Assembly: GCA_004213965.1 (NCBI GenBank) | Contig: SGZI01000004.1 | Coordinates: 1-38,689 of the forward strand | Source: Flavobacteriales bacterium | Lineage (GTDB): Bacteria > Bacteroidota > Bacteroidia > Flavobacteriales > Flavobacteriaceae | DNA length: 38,689 nucleotides | Direction: 5' to 3' | Shown here: positions 1 through 7,013 of the stretch, one piece after another | How the letters are laid out: each line of letters begins with the position of its first letter | How positions within the stretch are numbered: the first letter of the stretch is position 1 | The notes under the pieces: model-generated | What the model was told of the DNA's origin: nothing | What the model saw: only the letters and a program-made list of their open reading frames with translations | Databases searched by the model: none | Program-made: the position numbers and the translations under genes

Positions 1-1
1 A

Positions 2-736
2 GGATTAAAGAAAAGTTTGGGTTCAAATTCAGTTGTTAGAGTAAATATGGCATCAGGTTATAGAGCTCCAACTTTATCAGAATTATTTTCTAATGGTGTT
101 CACCATGGAGCAAATCAATATGAAATAGGCAGTACTAGTTTAGTTGAAGAACAAAATACTCAATTCGATGTTTCATATAGTTACACAAATAATTCAGATT
201 TTTCTATAGGTGTAAATGTGTTTCATAATAGTATATTTGATTACATATATCTAAGTCCAACGGGTGGAGTTATAGATGATCTTCCTGTTTATCATTTTGA
301 TCAAACGGATAGTAAAATATTTGGAGGAGATATAAATTTATCATATCAAACTGGTATTGATTGGCTATCTTTTGATACATCAGTAGAGTATCTGAATGGA
401 GAAACATCTGATGGAGATTACCTTCCAATGATTGCTCCATTAACATTTAGGCAGGATTTTACTATAGATATTAGTGATAATGTTTTTGAATTGGATTTCT
501 TATATAAGTCAAAACAGGATAATGTAAGTGAATTTGAATCTAGTACTGATTCTTATTTTACAGTTAATCTTTCAGGCTCACATAAAATTGATATATCAGA
601 GAATTCTTTAAATATATTTTGGTCTGTAGATAATTTATTGAATGAAGAATATATTGACCATATGTCAAGACTGAAAAACTTAGGAATTCATGAAATGGGC
701 AGAAATATCTCTGTAGGATTGAATTATACTTTTTAA
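2..736 (+). CDS. TonB-dependent outer-membrane receptor, C-terminal part (5' end outside window)
   Basis: The open frame runs in from the left edge, so the plug domain and most of the barrel are missing. What remains is the last ~245 residues of a TonB-dependent receptor beta-barrel: the GYRAPTLSELF segment followed by the HHG..QYEIG..SLVEEQN segment is typical of siderophore, haem or metal-complex receptors of Bacteroidota. The rest is alternating amphipathic strands, and the protein ends in NYTF, a terminal aromatic beta-signal for BAM insertion. The receptor would import a substrate across the outer membrane using TonB energy; the substrate cannot be told from this fragment. A strong terminator follows directly, so it is transcribed separately from the riboswitch-controlled receptor downstream. 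Confidence 0.9.
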   Translation, partial: GLKKSLGSNSVVRVNMASGYRAPTLSELFSNGVHHGANQYEIGSTSLVEEQNTQFDVSYSYTNNSDFSIGVNVFHNSIFDYIYLSPTGGVIDDLPVYHFDQTDSKIFGGDINLSYQTGIDWLSFDTSVEYLNGETSDGDYLPMIAPLTFRQDFTIDISDNVFELDFLYKSKQDNVSEFESSTDSYFTVNLSGSHKIDISENSLNIFWSVDNLLNEEYIDHMSRLKNLGIHEMGRNISVGLNYTF

Positions 737-755
737 TTATTTGTTTTTGTTTAGC

Positions 756-792
756 AAAAGCGGTTATACTTTTTTAGTATAGCCGCTTTTTT
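756..792 (+). terminator. Intrinsic terminator after the first TonB receptor
   Basis: A 15-bp stem (756-770 with 776-790, one G-U pair, core AAAGCGG...CCGCTTT) closes a 5-base T loop and is followed by a T run. It lies 20 bases after the stop codon. It is the clearest intrinsic terminator in the window. Confidence 0.9.
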
Positions 793-826
793 ATATAATA
801 TTTTAAACTCAGAAATATAAAAATAT

Positions 827-834
827 TATATTTG
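827..834 (+). promoter_or_regulatory. Bacteroidota -7 promoter box (TATATTTG) for the riboswitch transcript
   Basis: A perfect match to the TAnnTTTG -7 element used by the primary sigma factor of Bacteroidota. It places the transcription start near 839-841, at the 5' edge of the riboswitch aptamer. No good -33 TTTG was seen at the usual spacing. Confidence 0.6.
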
Positions 835-835
835 A

Positions 836-913
836 TTATTCTCATAAGGGGGTGCTTTATAGGCTGAGATCATACCCATTGAACCTAGAACAGATAATGC
901 TGTTTAGGAATAA
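836..913 (+). ncRNA. TPP (thiamine pyrophosphate) riboswitch
   Basis: The conserved THI-box blocks are present in order: GGGGGTGC (848-855), GGCTGAGAT (862-870), ACCC (874-877), GAACCTA, CAGATAATGC (891-900) and AGGAA (906-910). P1 can form between 836-841 (TTATTC) and 908-913 (GAATAA). It lies directly upstream of a TonB-dependent receptor, which fits the known control of thiamine transport and synthesis genes by TPP. The sequence between the aptamer and the gene holds a short upstream reading frame and alternative pairings, but no convincing terminator, so the output mechanism is not clear. Confidence 0.95.
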
Positions 914-946
914 CAAATGAATAATTCCCCTTTTTATTCTTTATAA

Positions 947-3076
947 ATGAGACTTATGAAAAAATTAATCATTTTTTTTTATCTAATTACTCTTTCTGCT
1001 CTATCTCAAGAAATTGCTATAGATTCAATGAAAATAGAGAATCTTGAAGAGGTTTTAGTATCATCGGTTAGGGTAAAAAACAATATTCCAATTGCATATA
1101 ATAATATTTCAAAAAAAGAAATTTCAAATAGAAATTTGGGTCAGGACTTGCCAATTTTATTAAACTTTTTGCCTAATGTTGTTACTACATCAGATGCTGG
1201 AGCAGGTATTGGTTATACTGGAATTAGAATAAGAGGTATTAATTCACAATCAACAAATGTTACCATTAATGGCATCCCTTATAATGATGCTGAATCTTTG
1301 GGAACTTTTTGGGTAGATCTTCCTGATTTTTCTTCATCGGTCGAAAATTTACAAGTTCAGAGAGGAATTGGTACATCCGTTAATGGCTCAAGTGCTTTTG
1401 GAGCTAGTATAAATATTTTAACAGATAAAATATCTGATGACCCTTATTTTGAAAACTCTAATTCTATAGGCAGTTATAATACATTAAAAAATACATTTCG
1501 ATTTAGCACAGGCCTAATAAATGAGCAATTTGAATTTTCAGGGAGGTTATCTAAAATTGATTCAGACGGCTATATTGATAGGGCATCATCAGATTTAAAG
1601 TCTTATTTTTTACAACTATCATATAAAAAAAACAAGACACTTGTAAAATTTTTGAACTTTGGCGGACATGAAATAACCTATCAGGCTTGGAATGGGATTG
1701 ATCCAGAAACTTTAGCAACAGACAGAACATACAATCCCTCGGGATTATATTATGATTTAAATGGTGAGGTTAAATTTTATCAGAATGAAGTAGATAATTA
1801 TAAGCAAGATCATTTTCAATTACATTGGAGTGAAATAATAAACAATAGAATAACTTCAAATCTTGGAATCAATCTTACAAATGGTTTGGGATACTACGAA
1901 CAGTATAATGAAAATAATAACCAAGATTATATAACTAGAAAATGGCTAGATAATAAATTTTTAGTATTTAATTATTCTCTTGAATACGAATACAAAAAAA
2001 ATAATATAATTTTTGGAACAACATATAGCAAGTATGATGGAGATCATTTTGGAGAAATAATTTGGGCACAAAACTCAGATGATATTGAATATAATGATTT
2101 GTATTACAATGGAAATGGAGTAAAAAAAGATTTTAGTAATTTCTTAAAATATATTTATCAGTTTTCAGATGCAATTACCATATATGGGGATTTGCAACTA
2201 AGAAATATAACATATAAAACTAATGGAGATACTTCAAATTTAGAAGATTTTTTAATTGACAAATCATATAGTTTCTTTAACCCAAAGGCTGGACTTAATT
2301 TTGAATTGAATAAAAAAAATAGATTCTATTTTTCTATTTCCAAAGCATTTAGAGAACCAACTAGAAGTGATTTTGAAAGTAATAGCCAAATTAAACCTGA
2401 AGAGTTAGTTGATATTGAATTGGGATGGAATTATAAATTAGAAAAAATTCTTATAAATGCAAACTGGTATTATATGAAGTATAAGAATCAACTTGTACTA
2501 ACTGGCGAGATAGATGATGTTGGAACACCAGTTAGAGAAAATAGTGGACAAAGTTATAGACATGGCTTAGAAATAGAATCTATACTAAACATGTCAAATA
2601 AAATCAGTATAAATGCGAACATGAGTATAAGTGAAAATAAAAACATTAATTATTTGACTTCAATTAATGGTGAAATAGTAAATTTAGGTGATACTCAAAT
2701 TTCATTTTCACCAAAATTAGTTTCATCTATAGGCTTTAGGTTTACCCCAATAAACAAATTATATTTATCCTTTATAACTAAGCATATTGGAGATCAGTTT
2801 ATGAGTAATACAGATTCTGATTTATCAAAATTAGACTCATATACCATATCTTATTTTAATATTGTTTTTAAATTAAAAAATACCAAATTATTTAATGAAG
2901 TAACTATTTCAGCTATAATAAATAATTTATTTAATACAAACTATGTTTCAAATGGGTATCATTACACTTATGATGACACGTGGAGTATTCCTGAACAGGT
3001 AGTAACATATGAAGGTGTTGGGTATTACCCCCAAGCTACAAGAAATTATTTATTAGGAATTACCTTTAAGTTTTAA
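947..3076 (+). CDS. TonB-dependent receptor, predicted thiamine (TPP-regulated) outer-membrane transporter
   Basis: Full-length TonB-dependent receptor of 709 residues. A signal peptide (about residues 1-20, ending LSALSQ) precedes a plug domain (about residues 45-160, with GIRIRGINSQSTNVTINGIPYNDAE and the VQRGIGTS..GSSAFGASINI end-of-plug motif), then a 22-strand-type barrel ending in the aromatic residue F709. The in-frame ATG at 956 (MKKLIIFFY) is an equally good start, with a more typical n-region. The TPP riboswitch immediately upstream argues that the substrate is thiamine or a phosphate ester; TPP-regulated TonB receptors are known from Bacteroides. No inner-membrane partner (PnuT-like) is visible nearby. 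The stop overlaps the stop of the convergent lipoprotein gene through a TTAA palindrome. Confidence 0.9.
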   Translation: MRLMKKLIIFFYLITLSALSQEIAIDSMKIENLEEVLVSSVRVKNNIPIAYNNISKKEISNRNLGQDLPILLNFLPNVVTTSDAGAGIGYTGIRIRGINSQSTNVTINGIPYNDAESLGTFWVDLPDFSSSVENLQVQRGIGTSVNGSSAFGASINILTDKISDDPYFENSNSIGSYNTLKNTFRFSTGLINEQFEFSGRLSKIDSDGYIDRASSDLKSYFLQLSYKKNKTLVKFLNFGGHEITYQAWNGIDPETLATDRTYNPSGLYYDLNGEVKFYQNEVDNYKQDHFQLHWSEIINNRITSNLGINLTNGLGYYEQYNENNNQDYITRKWLDNKFLVFNYSLEYEYKKNNIIFGTTYSKYDGDHFGEIIWAQNSDDIEYNDLYYNGNGVKKDFSNFLKYIYQFSDAITIYGDLQLRNITYKTNGDTSNLEDFLIDKSYSFFNPKAGLNFELNKKNRFYFSISKAFREPTRSDFESNSQIKPEELVDIELGWNYKLEKILINANWYYMKYKNQLVLTGEIDDVGTPVRENSGQSYRHGLEIESILNMSNKISINANMSISENKNINYLTSINGEIVNLGDTQISFSPKLVSSIGFRFTPINKLYLSFITKHIGDQFMSNTDSDLSKLDSYTISYFNIVFKLKNTKLFNEVTISAIINNLFNTNYVSNGYHYTYDDTWSIPEQVVTYEGVGYYPQATRNYLLGITFKF

Positions 3077-3501
3077 AAACTAGTAATTAGCAGACTACTA
3101 CCATTTTGTTCTACCCTATATGTTTTTAAGCCACATGTTAATTGAGTTTCTAAAGATTGACCAGTTATTAAACTGTATTTATTTTCATCAGGGCAATTAC
3201 AAGAAGCTTCTAAACCTTCGATAGACAAAATTGAACATTGACTATATGTGTGATTTGGATCGGCAGCATCCCAAGCTAAAAATCCAGTGCCGGAATTTGT
3301 TACTATTACTCCACCGTTACCAATATTTCCTACGTATACTGAGTTGCTAATGAAATTCAAATCATTGTATTGAGGTAGATTTAGATTTACTTCATGAGCA
3401 ACTTTTATGTTTAACAAAAAATTACACCTAGGGTCTGGATCTATATCAGAGCATGAAAAAACCCCACATAGCATAAAGTAAAATAGTATCTGTCTTTTCA
3501 T
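3073..3501 (-). CDS. Small lipoprotein with a degenerate Rieske-like fold
   Basis: A 142-residue lipoprotein: basic n-region, hydrophobic core and lipobox VFSC with the acylated Cys at 17. The body (NLNLPQYNDLNF..., a GFLAWDAADPNH segment, then CNCPDENKYSLITG) resembles, from memory, flavobacterial lipoproteins with a Rieske-type fold, where a CxH...CxxH pair would bind 2Fe-2S. Here the usual ligands are not intact: DPNH stands where CxH is expected and CNCPDEN where CxxH is expected. It is therefore probably not a canonical cluster protein. It would be anchored in a membrane facing the periplasm. It is convergent with the thiamine receptor and divergent from greA. Function unknown; the fold assignment is moderate. 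Confidence 0.75.
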   Translation of the reverse strand: MKRQILFYFMLCGVFSCSDIDPDPRCNFLLNIKVAHEVNLNLPQYNDLNFISNSVYVGNIGNGGVIVTNSGTGFLAWDAADPNHTYSQCSILSIEGLEASCNCPDENKYSLITGQSLETQLTCGLKTYRVEQNGSSLLITSF

Positions 3502-3543
3502 TTTGTGAAATTACAATAAAATAAGATTGAAATAAATATTTTG

Positions 3544-3551
3544 TATATTTG
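3544..3551 (+). promoter_or_regulatory. -7 promoter box (TATATTTG) for greA
   Basis: Perfect TAnnTTTG element 63 bases before the greA start. The predicted transcription start (about 3556-3558) falls at the first base of the hairpin at 3558-3575. A TTG at 3527-3529 is present, but with a 14-base spacer, shorter than usual. Confidence 0.55.
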
Positions 3552-3557
3552 ATTATG

Positions 3558-3581
3558 ATCTCGTGTAAACGAGATTTTTTT
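3558..3581 (+). terminator. Terminator-like hairpin at the 5' end of the greA leader
   Basis: ATCTCGT (3558-3564) pairs perfectly with ACGAGAT (3569-3575) around a GTAA loop, followed by a run of seven T (3575-3581). It sits between the predicted promoter and the greA start, so it would be the first structure of the greA transcript. It could act as an early terminator or attenuator, or as a 5' stabilising hairpin. Confidence 0.6.
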
Positions 3582-3614
3582 AATATAACTAGTTAATAGA
3601 CAAAATATTAGATC

Positions 3615-4088
3615 ATGAGTAAAGTCTCATATTATACTGAAGAGGGATTAAAAAACTTAAGGGAAGAGCTTAATAAATTAAAGGATATTGAGAGACCCAA
3701 AATATCTAATGCAATTGCTGAGGCAAGAGATAAGGGTGATTTAAGCGAAAATGCTGAATATGATGCAGCAAAGGAAGCTCAAGGAATGTTAGAAATGAAA
3801 ATCTCAAAATTAGAAGAAACTTTAGCTGGAGCTAGATTAATGGATGAGAGTCAGCTAGATACTTCTAAAATATTAGTATTATCGAAAGTTAAAATTAAAA
3901 ATGAGGCTAATGGAATGGAGATGGACTATATGCTTGTAGCAGATGGTGAAGCAGATTTAGCTTCTGGGAAAATATCTGTAAATTCCCCAATTGGTAAAGG
4001 ATTACTGGGAAAATCAGTTGGAGATGTAGCTGAAATAAGTGTTCCAAATGGTACTTTAAAATTTAAAATCTTAGAAATTTCTAGATAA
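3615..4088 (+). CDS. greA: Transcription elongation factor GreA
   Basis: A 157-residue protein of the standard GreA length. The N-terminal coiled-coil (about residues 1-75) carries the family signature: YTEEGLKNLREELNKLK, then RDKGDLSENAEYDAAKEAQ. The acidic tip residues in DLSENAEYDAAKE enter the RNA polymerase secondary channel and stimulate transcript cleavage by backtracked polymerase. The C-terminal FKBP-like domain includes SPIGKGLLGKSVGD and ends at LEISR. The HIT gene begins at the base after the stop codon, so the two are surely co-transcribed. The leader hairpin just downstream of the promoter suggests control by early termination. Confidence 0.98.
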   Translation: MSKVSYYTEEGLKNLREELNKLKDIERPKISNAIAEARDKGDLSENAEYDAAKEAQGMLEMKISKLEETLAGARLMDESQLDTSKILVLSKVKIKNEANGMEMDYMLVADGEADLASGKISVNSPIGKGLLGKSVGDVAEISVPNGTLKFKILEISR

Positions 4089-4487
4089 ATGTCATCAATA
4101 TTTTCAAAAATTATTTCCGGAGATATTCCATGCTTTAAAGTTGCTGAAAATGACAAATTTTTAGCTTTTTTAGATATTAACCCAAATACTAAAGGACATA
4201 CATTGTGTATCCCAAAGGTTGAAGTTGATGATTTTCTGGATCTTGATCCAGAACTTTTTAAGGAATTAATTAATTTTTCTAGAAATGTTGCTTTAGCAAT
4301 TAAAAACACTATTCCTTGTGAAAAGGTAGCTTTATCTATTATTGGACTAGAAGTACCTCATGTTCATGTTCATTTAATTCCAATAACTGATATTAAAGAT
4401 GTAACATTTATAAATAAGATAAAGTTAGAAGAAGATGAGTTTATTGATGTTTCAGAAAAAATTTCTTTAGCCTACAGTTCTCTTTAA
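4089..4487 (+). CDS. HIT family nucleotide hydrolase/transferase
   Basis: A 132-residue histidine-triad protein. The N-terminus (SIFSKIISGDIPCFKVAEND) matches the usual HIT start. The catalytic triad motif HVHVHLIPI carries H91, H93 and H95; the middle part, NTKGHTLCIPK, is the conserved nucleotide-contact loop. Members hydrolyse AMP-linked phosphoramidates such as AMP-lysine or AMP-NH2; the physiological substrate is not known. It is translated from the greA transcript with no intergenic base. Its last 21 bases overlap the 3' end of the convergent histidine kinase gene. Confidence 0.95.
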   Translation: MSSIFSKIISGDIPCFKVAENDKFLAFLDINPNTKGHTLCIPKVEVDDFLDLDPELFKELINFSRNVALAIKNTIPCEKVALSIIGLEVPHVHVHLIPITDIKDVTFINKIKLEEDEFIDVSEKISLAYSSL

Positions 4488-5612
4488 TTGAATTTTTATT
4501 GTTGTGCCTTCTCCAATTTTTGAAGAAACTACCTCTATAGTTCCTTTATGATAATCTTCAATTATTCTTTTTGATAAAGAAAGACCTAATCCCCAACCTC
4601 TTTCTTTAGACGTATAACCAGGATCAAATATTTTATTAAAAAGCTTTTTATCTATTCCAATACCAGTATCTGCTATTAATACATCAACCAATAATTTTGT
4701 TTCAGCTATCTCAATAGTAATATCTCCTTTTCCTTTCATTGAATCAATACTATTTTTTATAAGATTTTCAATTGTCCATCCATAGAGCTGAGGATTTAGT
4801 AATGCTATAATTTCTTTTTTTGGAGTTTTTATTTTAAAATTTACAGAATTTGAAGTCCTGTTTTTCATATACTCAAAAGCACTTTTAGTTTCTGAAATAA
4901 CATCATTTTTTTCAAGTACTGGAACTGAACCAATCTTACTAAATCGATCAGTAATTATATTTAGCCTTTTAATGTCTTTTTGAATTTCATCAATATAATT
5001 ATCATCAATATTTTTGGTTTTTAGAATTTCTACCCAACCCATAATGGAAGATAATGGTGTTGCAATTTGGTGAGCAGTCTCTTTAGCCATTCCTGACCAT
5101 AATTTATTTAAAGCAGCAGTCTTTGAGCTTCTATAAAAGAAATATACTACAGATCCAAATAAAAATACTATTAGAAGAAGTGCTATTGGATAATATTTTA
5201 ATTTATTAATAACATTTGAATTTCCATAATATAAGATTGATAATATCTCTCCATTATATTTAATTTCTATTGGCTTATTTTCTCTAGAAAATTTTTCAAT
5301 TAGTTTAGCAACTAAAATTGAGTCTGAAGGATTAAAATTTTCTATATTACTAGAGTCAATATTTCCCTCTGTATTTTCCATAATCATAGGAGTAGAAGTA
5401 TTTTTTCTTAAAATATCTAAAGTAAGTGGGGATATATTTTCTTGATCAGAATTTATTAATTCAATCTGAGCTTTAGACCAAATCTCCATTTTAATTCTTT
5501 CTTCACTTTTAAAATTTTGAAAGAAAATGTAGGTATTCCAAAGTATTGATGAAATTATAATGAATGAACCTAAAATAATTGACCATCTAATAATACTTGT
5601 ATTATCCTTCAT
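4467..5612 (-). CDS. Membrane sensor histidine kinase
   Basis: A 381-residue kinase with TM1 (about residues 9-31), a periplasmic segment (about 32-140) without a recognised domain, TM2 (about 141-160), an H-box ETAHQIATPLSSIMGW with phospho-acceptor H181, and a HATPase with N-box ENLIKNS (N287), G1 box DTGIGI (315-320) and G2 box GWGLGL (339-344). The H-box form MAKETAHQ..TPLSS is characteristic of a Bacteroidota kinase family usually found without a neighbouring response regulator. None is adjacent here, so it is an orphan. Signal and partner are unknown. The gene is divergent from the DUF3127 gene and overlaps the HIT gene by 21 bases tail to tail. Confidence 0.95.
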   Translation of the reverse strand: MKDNTSIIRWSIILGSFIIISSILWNTYIFFQNFKSEERIKMEIWSKAQIELINSDQENISPLTLDILRKNTSTPMIMENTEGNIDSSNIENFNPSDSILVAKLIEKFSRENKPIEIKYNGEILSILYYGNSNVINKLKYYPIALLLIVFLFGSVVYFFYRSSKTAALNKLWSGMAKETAHQIATPLSSIMGWVEILKTKNIDDNYIDEIQKDIKRLNIITDRFSKIGSVPVLEKNDVISETKSAFEYMKNRTSNSVNFKIKTPKKEIIALLNPQLYGWTIENLIKNSIDSMKGKGDITIEIAETKLLVDVLIADTGIGIDKKLFNKIFDPGYTSKERGWGLGLSLSKRIIEDYHKGTIEVVSSKIGEGTTIKIQLKRTVG

Positions 5613-5687
5613 TCTTTATTTAAATAATATTGACACTAAATATAGTGAGATTAAATCAAAACAAACTATTCATTAATTTGCAAATAA

Positions 5688-5719
5688 TTGCTAATCTTTA
5701 TTTTAGATTGTTAAATTTG
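5688..5719 (+). promoter_or_regulatory. Promoter for the DUF3127 gene (TTG / 21 bases / TAAATTTG)
   Basis: The -7 box TAAATTTG (5712-5719) is preceded by TTG (5688-5690) with a 21-base spacer, within the range accepted for the primary sigma factor of flavobacteria. It is the only promoter in the window for which I found both elements. The start codon is 33 bases after the -7 box. Confidence 0.6.
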
Positions 5720-5751
5720 TCAATTCATATATTAATCAGAAATCAAATTAA

Positions 5752-6135
5752 ATGGAAGTTCAGGGTAAAATCAAATTGGTAGGAAATGTCCAAGAAATAA
5801 CAGATAGTTTCAGAAAAAGAGAATTAGTAATTGTAACACAAGAACAATATCCTCAAACATTGTGTGTTGAGTTTGTTCAAGATAAAACAGATTTATTGAA
5901 TGGCTTTCAGCAAGGCCAGGATGTAAAAATTGGTATTAATTTAAGGGGTAGAGAATGGGAAAAACCTGGGACCAATCCAAAAGAAATTAAATATTTTACT
6001 TCTCTTCAAGGATGGAGAATTGAGCCTTTGCAGAACCAAAATTCGGATCATCAAGAGCCGGGGCTAGATTCATTAAGCCCTTTTGAGCCAGCTGATGATG
6101 TAAATAAAGAGGATCTAGACGATCTGCCTTTTTAA
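5752..6135 (+). CDS. DUF3127 OB-fold protein with SSB-like acidic C-terminal tip
   Basis: A 127-residue protein of the DUF3127 family: the start MEVQGKIKLVG..QEITDSFRKRELVI, the core QYPQTLCVEFVQDKTDLL and the NLRGREW segment match the family and form a compact OB-fold-like beta domain (about residues 1-95). A disordered Gln/Pro/acidic linker (about 96-118) follows, and the protein ends in EDLDDLPF. That ending closely resembles the DDDIPF tip through which bacterial SSB recruits partner proteins, suggesting a single-stranded nucleic-acid-binding role. This is an inference; the family is formally uncharacterised. It has its own promoter and lies upstream of the PPK2 pair. Confidence 0.9.
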   Translation: MEVQGKIKLVGNVQEITDSFRKRELVIVTQEQYPQTLCVEFVQDKTDLLNGFQQGQDVKIGINLRGREWEKPGTNPKEIKYFTSLQGWRIEPLQNQNSDHQEPGLDSLSPFEPADDVNKEDLDDLPF

Positions 6136-6196
6136 CAGGATTTATATTTCTGTTATCAGACATAATCTGCTTATTTAAGAAATAATTTATACATAT

Positions 6197-7009
6197 ATGT
6201 TAAGTGAAAAGGATTTAATATTATTTAATGACAAGGATAAATTTTTAAAAATTTTAAAAAATAAACTCCCTGCAAAAAAATATAAAAAAGTCATTGATAA
6301 GGTAGATTATAATAATGAATTGTTGTCTCTACAATCTAAATTAGCAGATCTTCAGAACTTTATTAAAAATCAAAACCTGAGGGTTTGTATTATATTAGAA
6401 GGAAGGGATGCTTCAGGAAAGGGAGGTGCTATTAAACGTTTTTCTCAACACTTGAACCCAAGAAATTCTAGAATTGTTGCTCTTCCTGAGCCAACTTTAG
6501 AAGAAAAAGGCCAATGGTATTTTAGAAGGTATATGAAAATGATGCCAAATCCTGGCGAGATAGTATTTTTTGATAGAAGTTGGTATAATAGAGCGGTGGT
6601 TGAGCCAGTGATGGGATTTTGCACAAATAAAGAATATGATGAATTTATGTCACAGGTAAATGACTTTGAAAAAATGTTGATAGATGATGGTGTTTTTATT
6701 ATAAAATTTTGGTTTTCAATAACAAAATCTGAACAAAAAAAACGTTTTCAAAAAAGAATAACTAACCCCTTAAAGTCATGGAAATTTAGCAAGGTTGATT
6801 TGGAAGGTCAAAAGCGCTGGAATTTATATACTAAGTATAAGAAAAGGATGTTTAAAAAATCAAGTACAAAAATTTCTCCATGGATTAATATTAAAAGCAA
6901 TAATAAATTAAAGGCAAGAATTGAATCCATTAAGTATGTGTTGTCAAGATTTGGAATTTCTAAAAAAGGAATTGTAGTTGATAATGAAATTATTACTTTG
7001 ATAAAATAA
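6197..7009 (+). CDS. Polyphosphate kinase 2 (PPK2), first tandem copy
   Basis: A 270-residue cytoplasmic PPK2-family kinase. It transfers phosphate between polyphosphate and nucleoside mono- or diphosphates. Walker A is GRDASGKGG (69-77), Walker B is in VFFDRSWYNRA (123-133), and a lid helix rich in Lys/Arg follows (KKRFQKRITNPLKSWKFS, 181-198). These are the three hallmarks of an active member. The subclass (ADP or AMP preference) cannot be fixed by eye. It is followed after 4 bases by a second PPK2 gene. The first ~35 residues are divergent from the paralogue; the central region is highly similar. A TATATTTC box at 6143-6150 could be its own weak promoter. Confidence 0.95.
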   Translation: MLSEKDLILFNDKDKFLKILKNKLPAKKYKKVIDKVDYNNELLSLQSKLADLQNFIKNQNLRVCIILEGRDASGKGGAIKRFSQHLNPRNSRIVALPEPTLEEKGQWYFRRYMKMMPNPGEIVFFDRSWYNRAVVEPVMGFCTNKEYDEFMSQVNDFEKMLIDDGVFIIKFWFSITKSEQKKRFQKRITNPLKSWKFSKVDLEGQKRWNLYTKYKKRMFKKSSTKISPWINIKSNNKLKARIESIKYVLSRFGISKKGIVVDNEIITLIK

Positions 7010-7013
7010 AAAG

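Noticed and set aside
3926..4309. A 127-codon open frame antisense to greA and the HIT gene.
   Set aside because: It covers two well-conserved genes, has no recognisable domain and no promoter.
6134..6154. Short inverted repeat (AACAG...CTGTT) after the DUF3127 gene as a terminator.
   Set aside because: Five base pairs only, a long loop and no T run.
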